A stretch of DNA of 64,000 nucleotides. Origin: Haemaphysalis longicornis (Eukaryota > Arthropoda > Arachnida > Ixodida > Ixodidae). Every line of letters begins with the position of its first letter. Position 1 is the stretch's first letter. The notes below the pieces were generated by a model. That model saw only the letters and a program-made list of their open reading frames with translations, made no database searches and was not told the origin of the DNA. Of this stretch, positions 12,245 to 24,544 are shown one piece after another. The translations under genes and the position numbers were made by a program. The DNA is taken from NCBI GenBank assembly GCA_013339765.2, contig CM023449.1, forward strand, positions 108,850,417 to 108,914,416, written 5' to 3'.

Positions 12245-13080
12245 AAACCCGACGTTTCGAAGCCGGCTCGGCAGCTGCAGCGTGGCCCCAGTCACCCCTT
12301 AAGACGCCGGCTAGCTTCTTCTTCAGGGTGACTGGGGCCACCCTGCAGCGGCGTCTTATAGTCTTTCACTTTTGCTTGCCTCACACAAAGCCCTTCGCTG
12401 CGGCACGCAATCCGCATGTGTACACCGAAGGGAGAATGCCAAGCGAGCGATTAAGGTTCTCAGGGGTTCGCTGGATATGCCACGACTCAGGAAAAAGCCG
12501 CTTCCTCCAGTTCGTTTCCCTTTCGATGATGGCCATTCCGGAGAAGTCAATTTTGTGGTCGGCCACTTCAAGTGTTCGGCGACTGCGCTGCGTTCTCTAT
12601 TCTGTTTCCGTACGTCGTTTTGTGTTGCCTAATCTTCGCCGGTAGGCTTTTCCTTTCACCGATGTACGATGTACGAGGCGTTGCACTCAGCGCACGGAAT
12701 GCGGCAAACGACCCCGGGCGCTTTCACTATTGTCGACCGGTCTTTGAGGCGGGGGATTAGGCGGCATATGGTTGTCGAAGGCTTGTGGGCGATGCGCACT
12801 CCTACTCCTCTGAAAATACGGGCCAAGGCCTCACTCGTTCCTGCGATACATGGCACCGGAACGCGTTTCAGATTTTCGACGGTTTGATGTCCTTGGAGAG
12901 TTTGTCACCCTGTTTTGCTCTTTGAGGCGGGTTAGGGAGTGAATGAACTTTTTCGGGTAGCCGTTTTTCTGGAGGTCCGCAATTATACGGCTTACTTCTT
13001 TTTTACGTTCGGATTCGGACGAGCAAATTGCAACAGCTTTGTCGTCGGGTTTTGGTCTATGTATTCGTTGGAGCATAAAT
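12245..13080 (-). mobile_element. Penelope-like element, 3' half with GIY-YIG endonuclease
   Basis: The minus-strand reading gives the end of the Penelope RT and its linker (13076-12830), a segment ending in an A-E-C-N-A-S-Y-I type GIY-YIG start (12856-12656), the endonuclease remainder (about 12650-12500), and a C-terminal block with H-K-I-D-F-S-G-M, E-S-W-H-I-Q and N-R-S-L-G motifs (12566-12381). These blocks lie in different frames, so the copy is broken. The 3' tail (12245-12360) contains self-complementary GTGACTGGGGCC/GGCCCCAGTCAC segments and a CCCGACGTTTCGAAGCCGGC motif, as is usual at the 3' side of such elements. The upstream RT core is missing. Confidence 0.8.
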
Positions 13081-13127
13081 AAATTTCAGTTCAACTACAG
13101 TAAAGCCTTGCATTTACGCAAAAATTA

Positions 13128-16100
13128 AAAATTCGCGACAGAAACACACTTAATGATTATAATAGCATAATTTGGGATGATTGGTAAAACAAAATTTCGA
13201 AAGACCTAATCAACAAGGAAAGAGAAAAAAATAAAATGGTATAAAAGTGAACTAACGATAGCAAAAACGCACTTTATACATATCCTTCAAACAACGATCA
13301 ACAAACTAAAAATGCCCGGACGAGAACGTTAAAAATACTACGAATAAACACCGCAAACAAAGAAAAATCGTATAGCGACCTGCATTTCCACTCAATTGCA
13401 TAATTGGCGCTGGTAACACACTTAATCGTTATAATGACGTATACCGACAATTGGCCGAAGGAATTTTGAAAAAACAAGATGTATAAAAATAGGGAAATAA
13501 AACCAATCATGCGCCCCTCCACCCAATGACGACGATGGCTGAACGCGAAGCTTTCTCGCGATTGAATCTTTGGTTGTCCAATCCCACACTTCGAGTATGT
13601 GCTGCCCTGTAGGTACGCACTACATTTCTGAATACCCATAGCCACTCCCGGGTGTGCACTACGTAGGCCTAACGTTTGGGTTTGGGTGTACGGCGCGAAT
13701 CCATACATGCTGCTTGGCGTTCGCTTCGACCTTGTCGAAATGGAGCAAGAACATAGGCGTCGTCTTGATAACGCGAGGTGCCCAGATTCGTGTCCGGCCA
13801 CGGAAAGCGTTTTAAGTGCAGAGCTCTTTTCACCTTGTCGTCATAGCTCTTTCGCTGTCACGGTGTTCGATATCAAGCAACTGCCGAAATGAGATGCCGT
13901 AGCGATATTACAGACCCAGGTAGAGCACCATGGCGTACCCGTAACGGCGTACAACACACGCTTCGAAAAACAAGCTGTATATATGGTCATAACCAGTCAA
14001 AACTCGTTAACCGCTGGCGCTTGTCGTACATCTCTCTCTTTTATTTTGCGCAAAGAAAACTGCAGGTATATTTGAGGCAAAATATATGTAATAACCGGAA
14101 GCCCCCCGCGCTCACGTAGTTAGTTGCACTCGTTGGGGTGGGTTTTACAATAGTAAGCGAAAATAGTGGCAGTCGAAGAAAAATTGGTTGGGGTCCAAAT
14201 TTCGAAGTAAGCGTGGGTACGTGCGGCATGAAAGCAGCAAAAAAAAAAATTGGCCGCGTATCTGCTCCTTTCGTTGCAAATGTCATCAAAAGACGATAGT
14301 CTTTATCGGCTATTGCGAAGTAAATGCCTCCCTTCGCTTTGCCGCTCACCTCTCATGTTGTTCCTCTTGCGTCGCGCTCCTCCCAAGGTAAAGACGCCAA
14401 AGGTTTGCTTAAATCATTTTAAATTTCCCGCGTTATACTGCTCCCAACCGGGTGTCTCGATGCGAACGCTGCTGTACGGCGGAGACGCGCGTTAATCGAG
14501 GCGCCCTACTTCAACGTTTATAGAACCGCGTTTTCCCTACTCCACGTGCGTTGCAAGCAGAACGTGGAACCTATCTAGTGGAACCTTGCGTAACTGTTGC
14601 CGGTTGATTTCTTCAAATGGCGCAAGAAGCTATAGTGGCGCGGGCGACAGTAGGCGACGGCGAAGGTGAATTCTTTTTCTGGCAGTTGATGAAGTATTTA
14701 ATTTCGCAAAAGCAGCATGTTTGATTTTTTTATAAAGGAACACTGCAAATATCACTTCTGTATTGATTTGCTGTCTCATATTTGTGTAATGTCTTGTTCT
14801 TCTTCAACAATGTGGACAAGTATGAACCTTACACCGGACATAGACGGGTAGATTTAGCTGTGACTATATAAGACTAATGGGCAGGCATTGTTTTGCTTTG
14901 GCCGGGTGGCTGAATCGAGTCACAGACAGACAGACGGACAGACATACAGACATACAGACAGACCAAAAGTTCTGGGTTTAAGGAGCCCAAGAAAGACTAT
15001 CGTCTTTAAAACACAATTCCCGCTCGCGCTGGTCCAGGGAAGAGACGGGGCGCACGAACACTGCGAAGGCGGGAAGTTTGAATTGCACTGGACAAACTTC
15101 CGTTTATTTCATCAGGAGAGGAGTGAGACAGGGAGGTGAAAGAACGTGACTGGTGGTAGCAGTGAGAGGATAACGGCGCCATAACTCATTATGGCAAATT
15201 ACTGTTTTACAGTTCCGATTGCTTTCACGCTGAGTGGAGCGGCTTTAGTTTTTTTCTTTAGGATTATCCACGATCATCCTTATACATTTTCCGAAAAATT
15301 TGGCTTTCCTGCAGCGCGTATTGACGTACACCGGCATGAGTGCGGACTCTACAGCTTCGCTTTTAAAATTTCTACAAACGGACTCATGAAATAAAGAATG
15401 ATCATCGTATACACCTCCTCCAAAAGGTGAAGCCTCAAATAAGGGAGGCTGGAAAACAACGGTGGAAACACAAAATAAAAATACGGGGATTGATGCGGAG
15501 ATCCTGTAATGGTCTGCATTTCGACAAAAATGCATTACTGGCGCAAGTAACACATTTTTTCTTGCCATAATAATGCACAGATAAGTGATCGAACAGAGTT
15601 CTTGAAAGGCGCGAAATACAAACAACAAAATGAAGAATACCAACATCAACTCATGATTCAAAATTGAGTATCTAATAAATATAGCTCCTCCAAAAAACGA
15701 AGAACAAACAAAAATTCTGAAAAGATGGATGGCAAATCGAATGAAATTTGGTGCAAATGAGCAAACCGTGTTGCGCCCTGCGTATCCACGAAGATAGATA
15801 ATTGGCGGAAGTAACCGACTAACCGTTATAATAGCGTATGCGAAAAAAAATTAGTCCAACAAAATTTCACAGACTCAAGAGCACAAAAATAGCAAAAATG
15901 AAAACTTTACAGCAGTAAATTCCCGAAATGAATAAACTGCAGCTCAAACCAGTCCCCAAGCAAAGGAGACAAAGTATAAATCAACGAAATTAACCTCAAT
16001 AATACCAACAAAACGTAGAAAAAACCGTCGTCCGACCCTTAATTGCCCCTGTAATCTACGGAAAAATACACAAATAGCGAAGCAAAGGCACTGACTTGTT

Positions 16101-16360
16101 TGCAATCACAGAAATTTGCATAATTGGACAAAATAAACAGACGAAAACTTATAAACAAATACTAAAACCAAGCTTATGGCTACTGATAGACAAATGTTGC
16201 TGCAAAAAACTCACAAAGTAGACAAGTGACTAGGAATGATACGCCGTGGTGGACTATTTTGTGAATTTCTGCAGAAGTCCATGATGAGGAAATATCAAAA
16301 ATAGATAAGTGAGTAGAGCGACCTACATTTCTAACGTAAATTTTGCTGAATAATATCGGC
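13128..16360. repeat. Recurring degenerate AT-rich motif
   Basis: A motif close to TGCATAATTGGCGCAAGTAA, followed by ACACACTTAATCGTTATAAT, recurs at about 13135-13172, 13380-13442, 15512-15575 and 15795-15842, with weaker versions near 16115 and 16314. Two neighbouring pairs are about 265-275 bp apart, and flanking sequence (ACAAAATTTC and A-rich stretches) is partly shared. This looks like an old, decayed tandem or dispersed repeat. The open frame on the minus strand at 13298-13801 (167 codons) overlaps it and is not supported as a gene. Confidence 0.5.
14922..14963. repeat. (ACAG)n microsatellite
   Basis: Short imperfect tract of ACAG/ACAT tetranucleotides (CACAGACAGACAGACGGACA and following). 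Confidence 0.9.
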
Positions 16361-16775
16361 AGGTGGCCGTTTGAAAAAAAACTAAGCGCTTGGGCCATGG
16401 TCGTTCCACCATTTATCATCTTCGCCAATCTAGACTTTAGAACCTAAAAACGCTCGCTTTTGTTTCTCACTGGAGCTGTGCGAGACATCGAGGACTCGGG
16501 AGCCATACATGTACGAAGCCGCCGGGTTTCAACAATTAATGAACAGCGAATATAGAACACGGATACTTCGTTCTATTTGCCAGTGCAATAGATAAGCGGG
16601 AGCACCTTTGAGCACCTAGACTGGCCCACGGGCCCCGCTGATCGGTAGCAACAAGTGCCAACTTACACAATTTGTACCCAGATTCCCAAAGAGTGGCGCA
16701 GCTTGCAATAGTGGTGCAAGACTGGAGAAACAGCAGCGCTGGCAGTCCCTCTCCTTTTGTCGGGGACCCAGCCGT

Positions 16776-17150
16776 TGCATCATCATCATGAACAACAAGA
16801 ACAGTCCACTAAGTCCACCGCAGACCGAAGGCCTCTCCATCGACCTCCAACCGCTTCAGCCCCGCGCCACTCGAGTATATTCTTCGTCTCCGAATTTCCT
16901 TGTTTCGTCACAATCTAATAATTGGGCCTTCTTTGTATAGACCCGTCTCTCGGTTTCCCATTCTGACACCCTGGTACTCCACTGATTGTTTGATTATGTG
17001 GCCAGCCCTAATCTATTTCTTTTTCTTTCTTTTGACCTACGACATCTTCTCTATTTGTTTCTCTCATGCAGTTAGCTTGCTTTTCGCCTCCAAGTGCTAC
17101 TTCCGATCATTCTTTGTTCCATCCGCCAGTTGAGCCGACCTAAGTTTCCT
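16776..17150 (-). mobile_element. RTE-like non-LTR retrotransposon 3' end
   Basis: On the minus strand this is the 3' region of an RTE-type element ending in an ATG-repeat tail (CATCATCATCATG on the plus strand at about 16777). The plus-strand phrase CGAAGGCCTCTCCATCGACC next to it matches a very common arthropod RTE 3' sequence. Further right, the sequence follows the reverse complement of the RTE C-terminal coding region in decayed form up to about 17150. It appears to be a different copy of the same superfamily as the 4.4-kb fragment. Confidence 0.6.
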
Positions 17151-17654
17151 TTCAAATTGTTGAGCAACGCGCCAAATTTCCGATGCGTGTGTCGTCACCT
17201 CACATTATTTCAGAACTTGCCGCTGTAAGTTCTTCATGACTGGCAGGCCCGGATCGTTTTGTCCGCAGGCTTTCACATCACTCTCCCAATGTTCTCCGCG
17301 TAAGAACCGCGCTATAACCCGCGGCCAAGGCCAAAGGCAACGCCCGACGCCAGAGGAAATGCTGCACGCCCGCAACGCGATGATAGTTCCATGCGAGGGA
17401 CGCCGGTTTCTTAACGCGAAAGACGCAGACGGCGCTGTCTGACAACTGATGTTTATTGTCGTGAACACGTAAGAAATATGAAAAGACAGAAAACACATGA
17501 AATATTATTCTAGGAATAACACAAAAACAAAAAAATTACAAAATTCAAATAAAAATAAAAAATATGCTATGGCACAGTGATCTGCACTACTGTAATATCT
17601 GCAGCAACCAGCACGACTTATATCAGAGCGCCCTCGTAATCTCTCCTAGCTATT
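17151..17654. other. No gene seen; AT-rich tract
   Basis: Short overlapping frames on both strands at about 17205-17498 (up to 97 codons) have no recognised motif. A poly-A-rich tract occupies about 17515-17570. Confidence 0.4.
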
Positions 17655-18470
17655 AAGATAGACAATTTCTTTTTCAGTAAGGGCGACGTAGGGTGTGGGG
17701 ATTAAATCCTGCTGACCGGTGTGAATTTCTCAGGCTTCCTCTGATGTCTCGCCGCAGCCTGTCCCGATACCTGGCACCACACAGCCCTGCTAAAACGAAG
17801 GTGAGCAAACTTGGGCAATTTGCCACGCGCGCAGCGAGCGTGCTCGCTGTTGCGTTTCTTACATCGCACAGCGTGCTCCCAAAGGCGATCATTGAAGCAG
17901 CGCCCTGTTGGCACCACGTACGACCTTTATAGGACAATGGTATCTCACACATAACGTCTTATTGGCACTGAATGAAGGGCTCTGCATTATTCTTCGTGCA
18001 CCTGTTGTCCGCCGGGCATTCGCTGTTTACCTTTGTGACAAAGACTACTCAATTTGTCAGGAGCAGAGAATACATGGTCTACACTTGACCGCTCTACTGC
18101 TTTTTTAAGCTTGTGGCTCACACCATGGATGTAAGGTATTACGGCTACCTTCCTTTTCTCTCTCGGTGGAGGCTCCTGTTGTTGTGGTTTCCTTAAGTCT
18201 CTCAAAAGTTTGTAGCCCACCCCGCAAAAGAGTGAATTCGGAAAACCAGCCTTACGCAGACGGATTGCTTGGGCTTCAAGGCTGCACTTCACATGATGAT
18301 AGCAGGATTTCGAAAGCGAGTTCTTCAGGGCAGAGGTAGCCACTGCTCGATACATTCGAAACTGGCCAAGCAATGTAACGTACGCGAGTGATTGTGTTCT
18401 GTTGCACTGCCAATAACTATGCCGGCTGCCTGTTCCGCACTCAAGCACGCTAGTGCTTAAGTGGCGCACA
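17655..18470 (-). mobile_element. Penelope-like element, RT C-terminus plus GIY-YIG
   Basis: The minus-strand frame 18469-17987 carries the RT-to-linker region, with V-A-V-I-P-Y-I-H-G and V-F-S-A-P-D-K-L-S motifs typical of Penelope-like proteins. The reading then changes frame into a GIY-YIG endonuclease around 17950-17700 (I-P-L-S-Y-K-G-R-T-W, then a frame-shifted G-R-C-F-N-D-R-L-W-E-H). The reading fades near 17655. At least two frame changes make it inactive. Motifs resemble the 56-57 kb copy more than the 12-13 kb copy, so two Penelope lineages seem to be present. Confidence 0.75.
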
Positions 18471-20184
18471 ATTTAGAACATTTGTAATGTGCTGTGCACA
18501 AAGAAACGTACTTACTTGCCTGGTTTACTGTCGCTCCCACGTGCTTCAGGCATCCCACATCGAAAACACCGCGTGTCATGATTTTGTGACAATTGTGGAG
18601 CGTTCAGCCTAAAATTTATTTTACGCAGCACAAATGTTTCTGCATAAATGTAACACTCAAACAGGCAGGGCACGTCATAAGACGTTTAGTGCTATGCAAC
18701 CCGTAAATAGCACGAGAGATGTTATTTTTAAAATAGCTTTGTTCCCAGTATTGAAGGCGAGTTAATGAGAACCGAACCAGCCATGCAGCGCCAAGTAACT
18801 GCAACGGCTAAAAAGCAGTGACTGTTACAGCCTACAACATACAAATGGCCACAGTACTCTAATCGTGAACCGCTAGCAAAATGCGGGTTGATTCACGTAA
18901 AGGCGTTGTCGTTTGTGTGCGTGTTGTAAGCTAGTTGACAGACAAACAACAAAAACTAAAAGAACCCACATGTGCCGTGTGTCGCCCCCGCCAATATAGA
19001 TGTACACCACACTTCCTCTAATTGGCACTTTTTGCTGCCCTTGAAGGAAGACTTAGACAATTGTTGAAACTTGTGACCCTGTAGTTTTTGTTTACTTCAA
19101 ATCATCACAATATGAGGGAGCCCTCTCAACAGTTTCTTCAGCATTTATTTACATGAATTCTCCACAATCCTCTGACTCATCATAGCATGAACAGGTTTTG
19201 TAACAATGTAAAAAAGAATGGAAATAAACCAAAGCGTAACTCGAACACACATCCCTTGCAAAAAACAAGTATCCGAAAAACCATATATCCTGGGAAAAGC
19301 CACACTAATAAAGAGAAAGTAGCTGCAGGAAAGATTACACGAAGAAATATTTCTGATCGTACATTGGGAACCAGCGTCACGGGAATCCTTTAAATCTGTG
19401 CCGTCGGCGGTGGGATAATCATAGGCAGGTATTTGTTCTGTGACTACGGTGCCGCTGTCTAGACGTTCAAGAGCATTCGAGAACCTTCCAAAGCAGTGTT
19501 TGCGATGGCTAGCTGTTTTTCAAATGGAAATGGTAACTATTGCGAGCAATATCAAAAGCCCAGGTCCGCCAAACAGTCCTCGAACACTCCGGGTGCAAGT
19601 TTTTTGTCTTCAAAGCGTAGGCAATTTGTTCCGCAGATCGCACCTAACCTATCCAAGCGAATAGCCGCGTCTTGGCCCTAGATGCGGTGGTATAGCTTCT
19701 GAGCATTGAGATTTACCCTATAGTTCCCAAGACGTGCAGTGTGCGGAAAAGAACTACAGGGAAAAGGCGGCCAAACCAGGGAGAAAGAACAGCCGCTATA
19801 CGAAGATAGATGACGTCGGCGCACCGTCCAATTTGTTTCATGTTTACCTTCTGCCTTCCGATCGTGCTTCCCTTGCCTGACAAAATGAAGTCCCCCGGCC
19901 ATTCAGAGTGAATGCAGTTCGCGGTTTCTGTTCTTTTTGTGTAGCCTGTTTCGAAATTTCAGTTCGTTTCTAAAATGAAAGCAGATGCTTTAGTTTGGTT
20001 TATAAAAGTCAGAAAAAGATTGAAGTGCGTGTAATATGTGTTCTGCAGCGTTCCTTTGTCCGTAACGTCGTCCGCCAAAGATTCAGGGAAGTAAATCGTG
20101 AATAAATGCTCCTTGCGCGCCAGCACTGTTTACTTTCTTCGCGAAGCCTCAGCACAGAAAGTAGGACGGGACGCCGAGACACTG

Positions 20185-20283
<99 letters not shown>

Positions 20284-23200
20284 ACCAAAATACACACAGT
20301 GTTTTCCCATTGTCAGCTGAAAGGTTGGTCTCGCAAAGCGATCTCCATCAATTGCGGATCAGGACCACATACTGTTAGAAGAGCTTGAAATACTTCACAT
20401 ACAAGTAAAATCTGTATTTTTAGAGCATAAAAAATGGTGTTCCATGTGGTTCAGGGAATTGAAGCTGCGATGGTAAGAGAAGCCAGGTTGCCTATAAACC
20501 ACAACGACGGAAACAAGAGCCAGATAAGTAATAAGAAGCAAAGAATGGCTCAAGGCATCGAATTTGAAGAAACCCACCCAGAAAAAAAAAACATTAAACC
20601 AGACCCGAAAGAGGGGAGTCAGAAGACTGCCCGCTTGTAGCCTTCAGCGGCAACGTGCAAGTGACAAGCGCTATCCTGGCGGCGAACGCAGTACAAGCGA
20701 CGCCTGCACCGCAGGGGTCCCCGAACACTGCGTAGGTGTTGCATAATATCTACGCAACGGGACTGCAGTGGACCGAAGCAGCCGGGGTTGTTTGCTAGTG
20801 TCTATACGGCAGACACAGAACACCCTCCGATTGTCAGGAACTGAGCAAAGACAACTGTTTGACTGGCTGGTTTGAAGCCCAGAATAATTAATTATTAGGT
20901 ATACATGCACAGGACGGAAACATTGTTGGCCACCCCTTGCGATGGCCAATCGCGTTCTCGGCACAAAAAGAACTGAGACCCTTATATTGGACGGCACTGT
21001 GATTTCGAAAGCTCGGAAGTATCTTTGGCAATAACAGATAAAATTCGTGTATTGATCGAGTGAACGCTTTGTTCGTTAAACGCAATAAAACGAAGCAAAA
21101 TGGAAATCATTCTACAGCTGCACAAAAAAATTTACGGCTGTAGTGCAATATTAAATATTCTTCATACATTACCGTAGTACCTAAGATCCCCGTGGACCGG
21201 AAGGAAGTTTAAGATTTCGAGCAGAGACAACATATAACTAAACATGAAATTGGCATAACTAAGAACTACAGAGTTTTCGGGGTCCAGAACAACGTATTTT
21301 AAAAACTTTCAAAAAGTTTATTGGACCCTCGTTTCAACCTCAACCTCTCATAAGTCTTTTTTTTTTCTTAGTGAACATTGTGCTGGGGAAGCCAAGCGTA
21401 GCCCTTTTAATGTATGGGTGACTAAAAAGAACGGAAGTTTCATGAAAATATGAAATGAGCAATACTGTACTCGCATTGTACGACCGCTCTATAACCTGAT
21501 AGCCTTTATCGAAGCACTGTCAATAGCTGAAATGGCCTACATGGTTGGCCCTATATTTACCATATTCCCATAGGAAAAAATCAGCAGATTTTCAATACCT
21601 CCGTGCACCTGCCGCCAAATAGAATAAAGACATTTATATTCTTTCCCGTCTACTATTCCTCTCCGGTATGCACCGACAAACCGCAAAGTACTATGCTCAT
21701 TGATTGTATCGTATGGTGTTTCATCTTCTCAACCCTGACCCCTTTTTGCCAACACTGAACTACAAGCTATTTCTTTAGAGATTATCAAGAACAGAAACAA
21801 TTTACAAACAACTGGCATTAGCCTCACTTGCACACGTTCTCCTGAGGAAAAAAAGGAGTAAAAATTTCAGTTGTAGCAGAATATCAGAGTTCGTTTTTCT
21901 TTTAAAACTCTTTCTCTTTGCAAATAAATATTCTTTCCATGAAACAAAGTTCTTTTTCTTTATTGCTTTTATATTTTTACGCTCCTTGACTTGAGCTACA
22001 GAAGCACCGTTACCATACTGCGCTAAACAACATATACATACAAAATAGTTGTCAGGATTGTAAAGATGCCTAATACCAGATTTAAGGATTTATAATCAAA
22101 GTGGGAGATCAGAATAAAACTTCTGTAGCTCTGGCGCTGTGATGCATGGCCGAAGAAATCGCAAGGAAGACGTCGTTGTTTATTACGCTTTAATTGCTGC
22201 TAATCCCAAACTGTCGGAATGGTCCAAAATATCATTTTATCAACTGCTTTGGTACATGGCCTATGCCTGCAAATACCTTGGTTAGCATAGGACTTTTATA
22301 TTACGTAATTATCGAGCAGAACGTACACTTACAGCGAAAATATAAAATAATTTCGAGCTGTAAATCAATCACACCGCCTTCGCAGGTTGTCTTCCCGTTG
22401 GATGTTGTTTGGTCTTCCCCATTTGAAAGAAAATTAAAACAAAAGGGGGTGGAAAAATTCTTACCCCTACAACGTCTGAAGAGAAAATACAGCGTATATA
22501 TGATGGATCAGAAATTCCTTCAAATTGATAGTGTTTCGTGCACCGCAATAAAAAAGGAGGTCGTTCCCTGCAAGCTTAGTGTAGACCGAGGGAGCTGGGT
22601 GGAGTAGAAAAGAAATGCGTTGTGCCTCACTAAAACAAAAATACAGGTCCGAGAGGTTTGTTTCTTTTTCATCCTTGAGAATTTTATAGGACATCAGCTT
22701 TCCCCCTCCCCCTGGAGGAATATTGTATGGTAATTTTGAAACTGAATATTTCACATCATAATACCCGAAGTTTCATGAAACATATTGAGATTCAGTTACA
22801 TTCAGTAACATTTATTAATATTGGCCCATCAGTGCATTCTACATCCATTTCAGAATAGAAGTTGCGCCCATATTTTGGCTCTTGTACTACGTTTCGATGT
22901 TGTGTACATTTGTGCAACCGCTCGGAGTTTTAAAAATAAGCTTATTTACACAATTTCGAAACTCTTTACAGGCCTACATGATCGGATGATGGAGCTTATA
23001 ATTTTTTCAGGAGACCCCGGGTGGGCGCTGATAACCGCTCTCTTGCTCAAATTCATCACTGGAGGCATCCTTAAAAAATCCTTTATGGCCTGTGTTGAGC
23101 GGCTTTGCGTACTTTGTTGAACCTAATACGTATAATGTGGAAGCCAGCTTTGAAGTTGAAATCTAACGCTTTTATTGTTGCAATTAAGAGGAAGGGGCCC

Positions 23201-24110
23201 AAGAGATGCGATAGTGCTCGGCTAGCATGGCATAAGTAGGCGAAGATTAGCCGGAACATGAACAGCCTGGATAAAGATCTAGATTATTTGAAGAAGTGTC
23301 TAGGGTTTTTATGTGCCCGTAGCAGTAATATTAGGTATGAATATTTTGTGGATGCCAAATCGTCGTAGTTCAGTCGCCTAAATACTGTTGCATGGTCCCT
23401 TGAAAGACAAGAAAATTTTATCGGTTTCTAGAATGTAGCTTTTGTAGACACCATACTTCAAAAGGTGGTGCCAGTATGCATGTTGCATTATACGTTACGT
23501 GGACGTCCTCTACCACAATCTATGAAAAGATAACGATAGGTGAGCACTCTTCGCCAAATACCCCCCCACACTAACAATGTACCGGCCAAAAAAATGCACA
23601 TTTGACAAAGTTAACACAAATATGGGTCAAAATAGAGTAAGCGTCATAATCCAAGAAAACCATTTTAAGCCTGAAAGTACAAAAAAAACCCAAGTAATAA
23701 AACTGAACTAGCCACTTTCATAACCACATCCGCCCTCACATGAAGAAAGCAGAAATTAAAGGTCCCAAAAACACGCCCATAAACGAATAAAAAGTTTCAA
23801 AAAAGTACCGATGGTAGAGCGCTATCCCCCTACAGAAAAATGGAGAATTGGTGATGTTAACGAATACATTAATGGTATAATACACCGTGCAAAATTACAA
23901 TATTGGTCGGAGTAAAAACGCCAAAAAGAAGAAAAGCGGGGCAAGAATGTTCGGGAATTCCTAAACAATCCTGGGAATTGATGCTTATTTGGCATATGGG
24001 CGTGGGGCGCAGGCAAGTTTTTAGGTGCGAAGCACCTTAGGACCTCGAAATGTCCGTCGGTTGGCGTCCGTGCACACAGCATTATGGGCGAATAGCAAAG
24101 CGAGTCACAG
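18471..24110. other. Long stretch without recognised genes
   Basis: Open frames reach 137 codons (plus 22194-22607) but show no domain, no codon-use signal I can judge, and no homolog I recall. Apart from the GA microsatellite, I see AT-rich DNA with poly-A/T runs (for example 21358, 23580-23760). Any host exon here would need transcript evidence. Confidence 0.4.
20190..20279. repeat. (GA)n microsatellite
   Basis: Almost pure GA dinucleotides for about 90 bp with two GAAGAGAG interruptions. It produces artefactual open frames of Arg-Glu repeats in the plus frames at 20098-20388. Confidence 0.95.
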
Positions 24111-24118
24111 AAAAAAAA

Positions 24119-24200
24119 CCAGCACCGGCAAGATTCAAACCATCGACTCCCCCAACAACACGCAAGTAAACCAATAGGTTACCACTAGACAATGCCGCCT
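24119..24200 (-). repeat. tRNA-like sequence (probable SINE head or tRNA relic)
   Basis: On the minus strand there is an A-box-like TCTAGTGGTAACC and, about 45 bases later, a B-box-like GGTTTGAATC. A run of eight T residues that could terminate Pol III transcription follows. The T-arm does not pair well, so this is not called a functional tRNA gene. Confidence 0.35.
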
Positions 24201-24544
24201 TTTTTAATAACAAAAACTTTTTTACAGAGGATATATACAAGGTCACATCACATGATTGCAGGGTATTTGTCATACAAAACAGCAGCTTTACTCATGCAGA
24301 AAAATACGCGCTTACAGCCTTTACGCTAGCATGGCGTCAGCATGTTCTGCCAGCAAGTGTAAGCTAGTGGCATCGTAATGCTAGCACAGCCTCAGAGTTC
24401 GGGCGGTAATTACACTAGGACGAACGTTGTCGAATGGAATGACGGTGCCTTTTGTGCACCGCTTGAAGGGAATGGATGGGAGCAGAGGGGAGGGAAGCTG
24501 GTTCTGGGGAAGCAGAGGTGAGCAGGAGTGTTTCCCGGTTTCTA

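Noticed and set aside
20098..20388. Arg-Glu-repeat proteins in two plus frames
   Set aside because: They are translations of a GA microsatellite.
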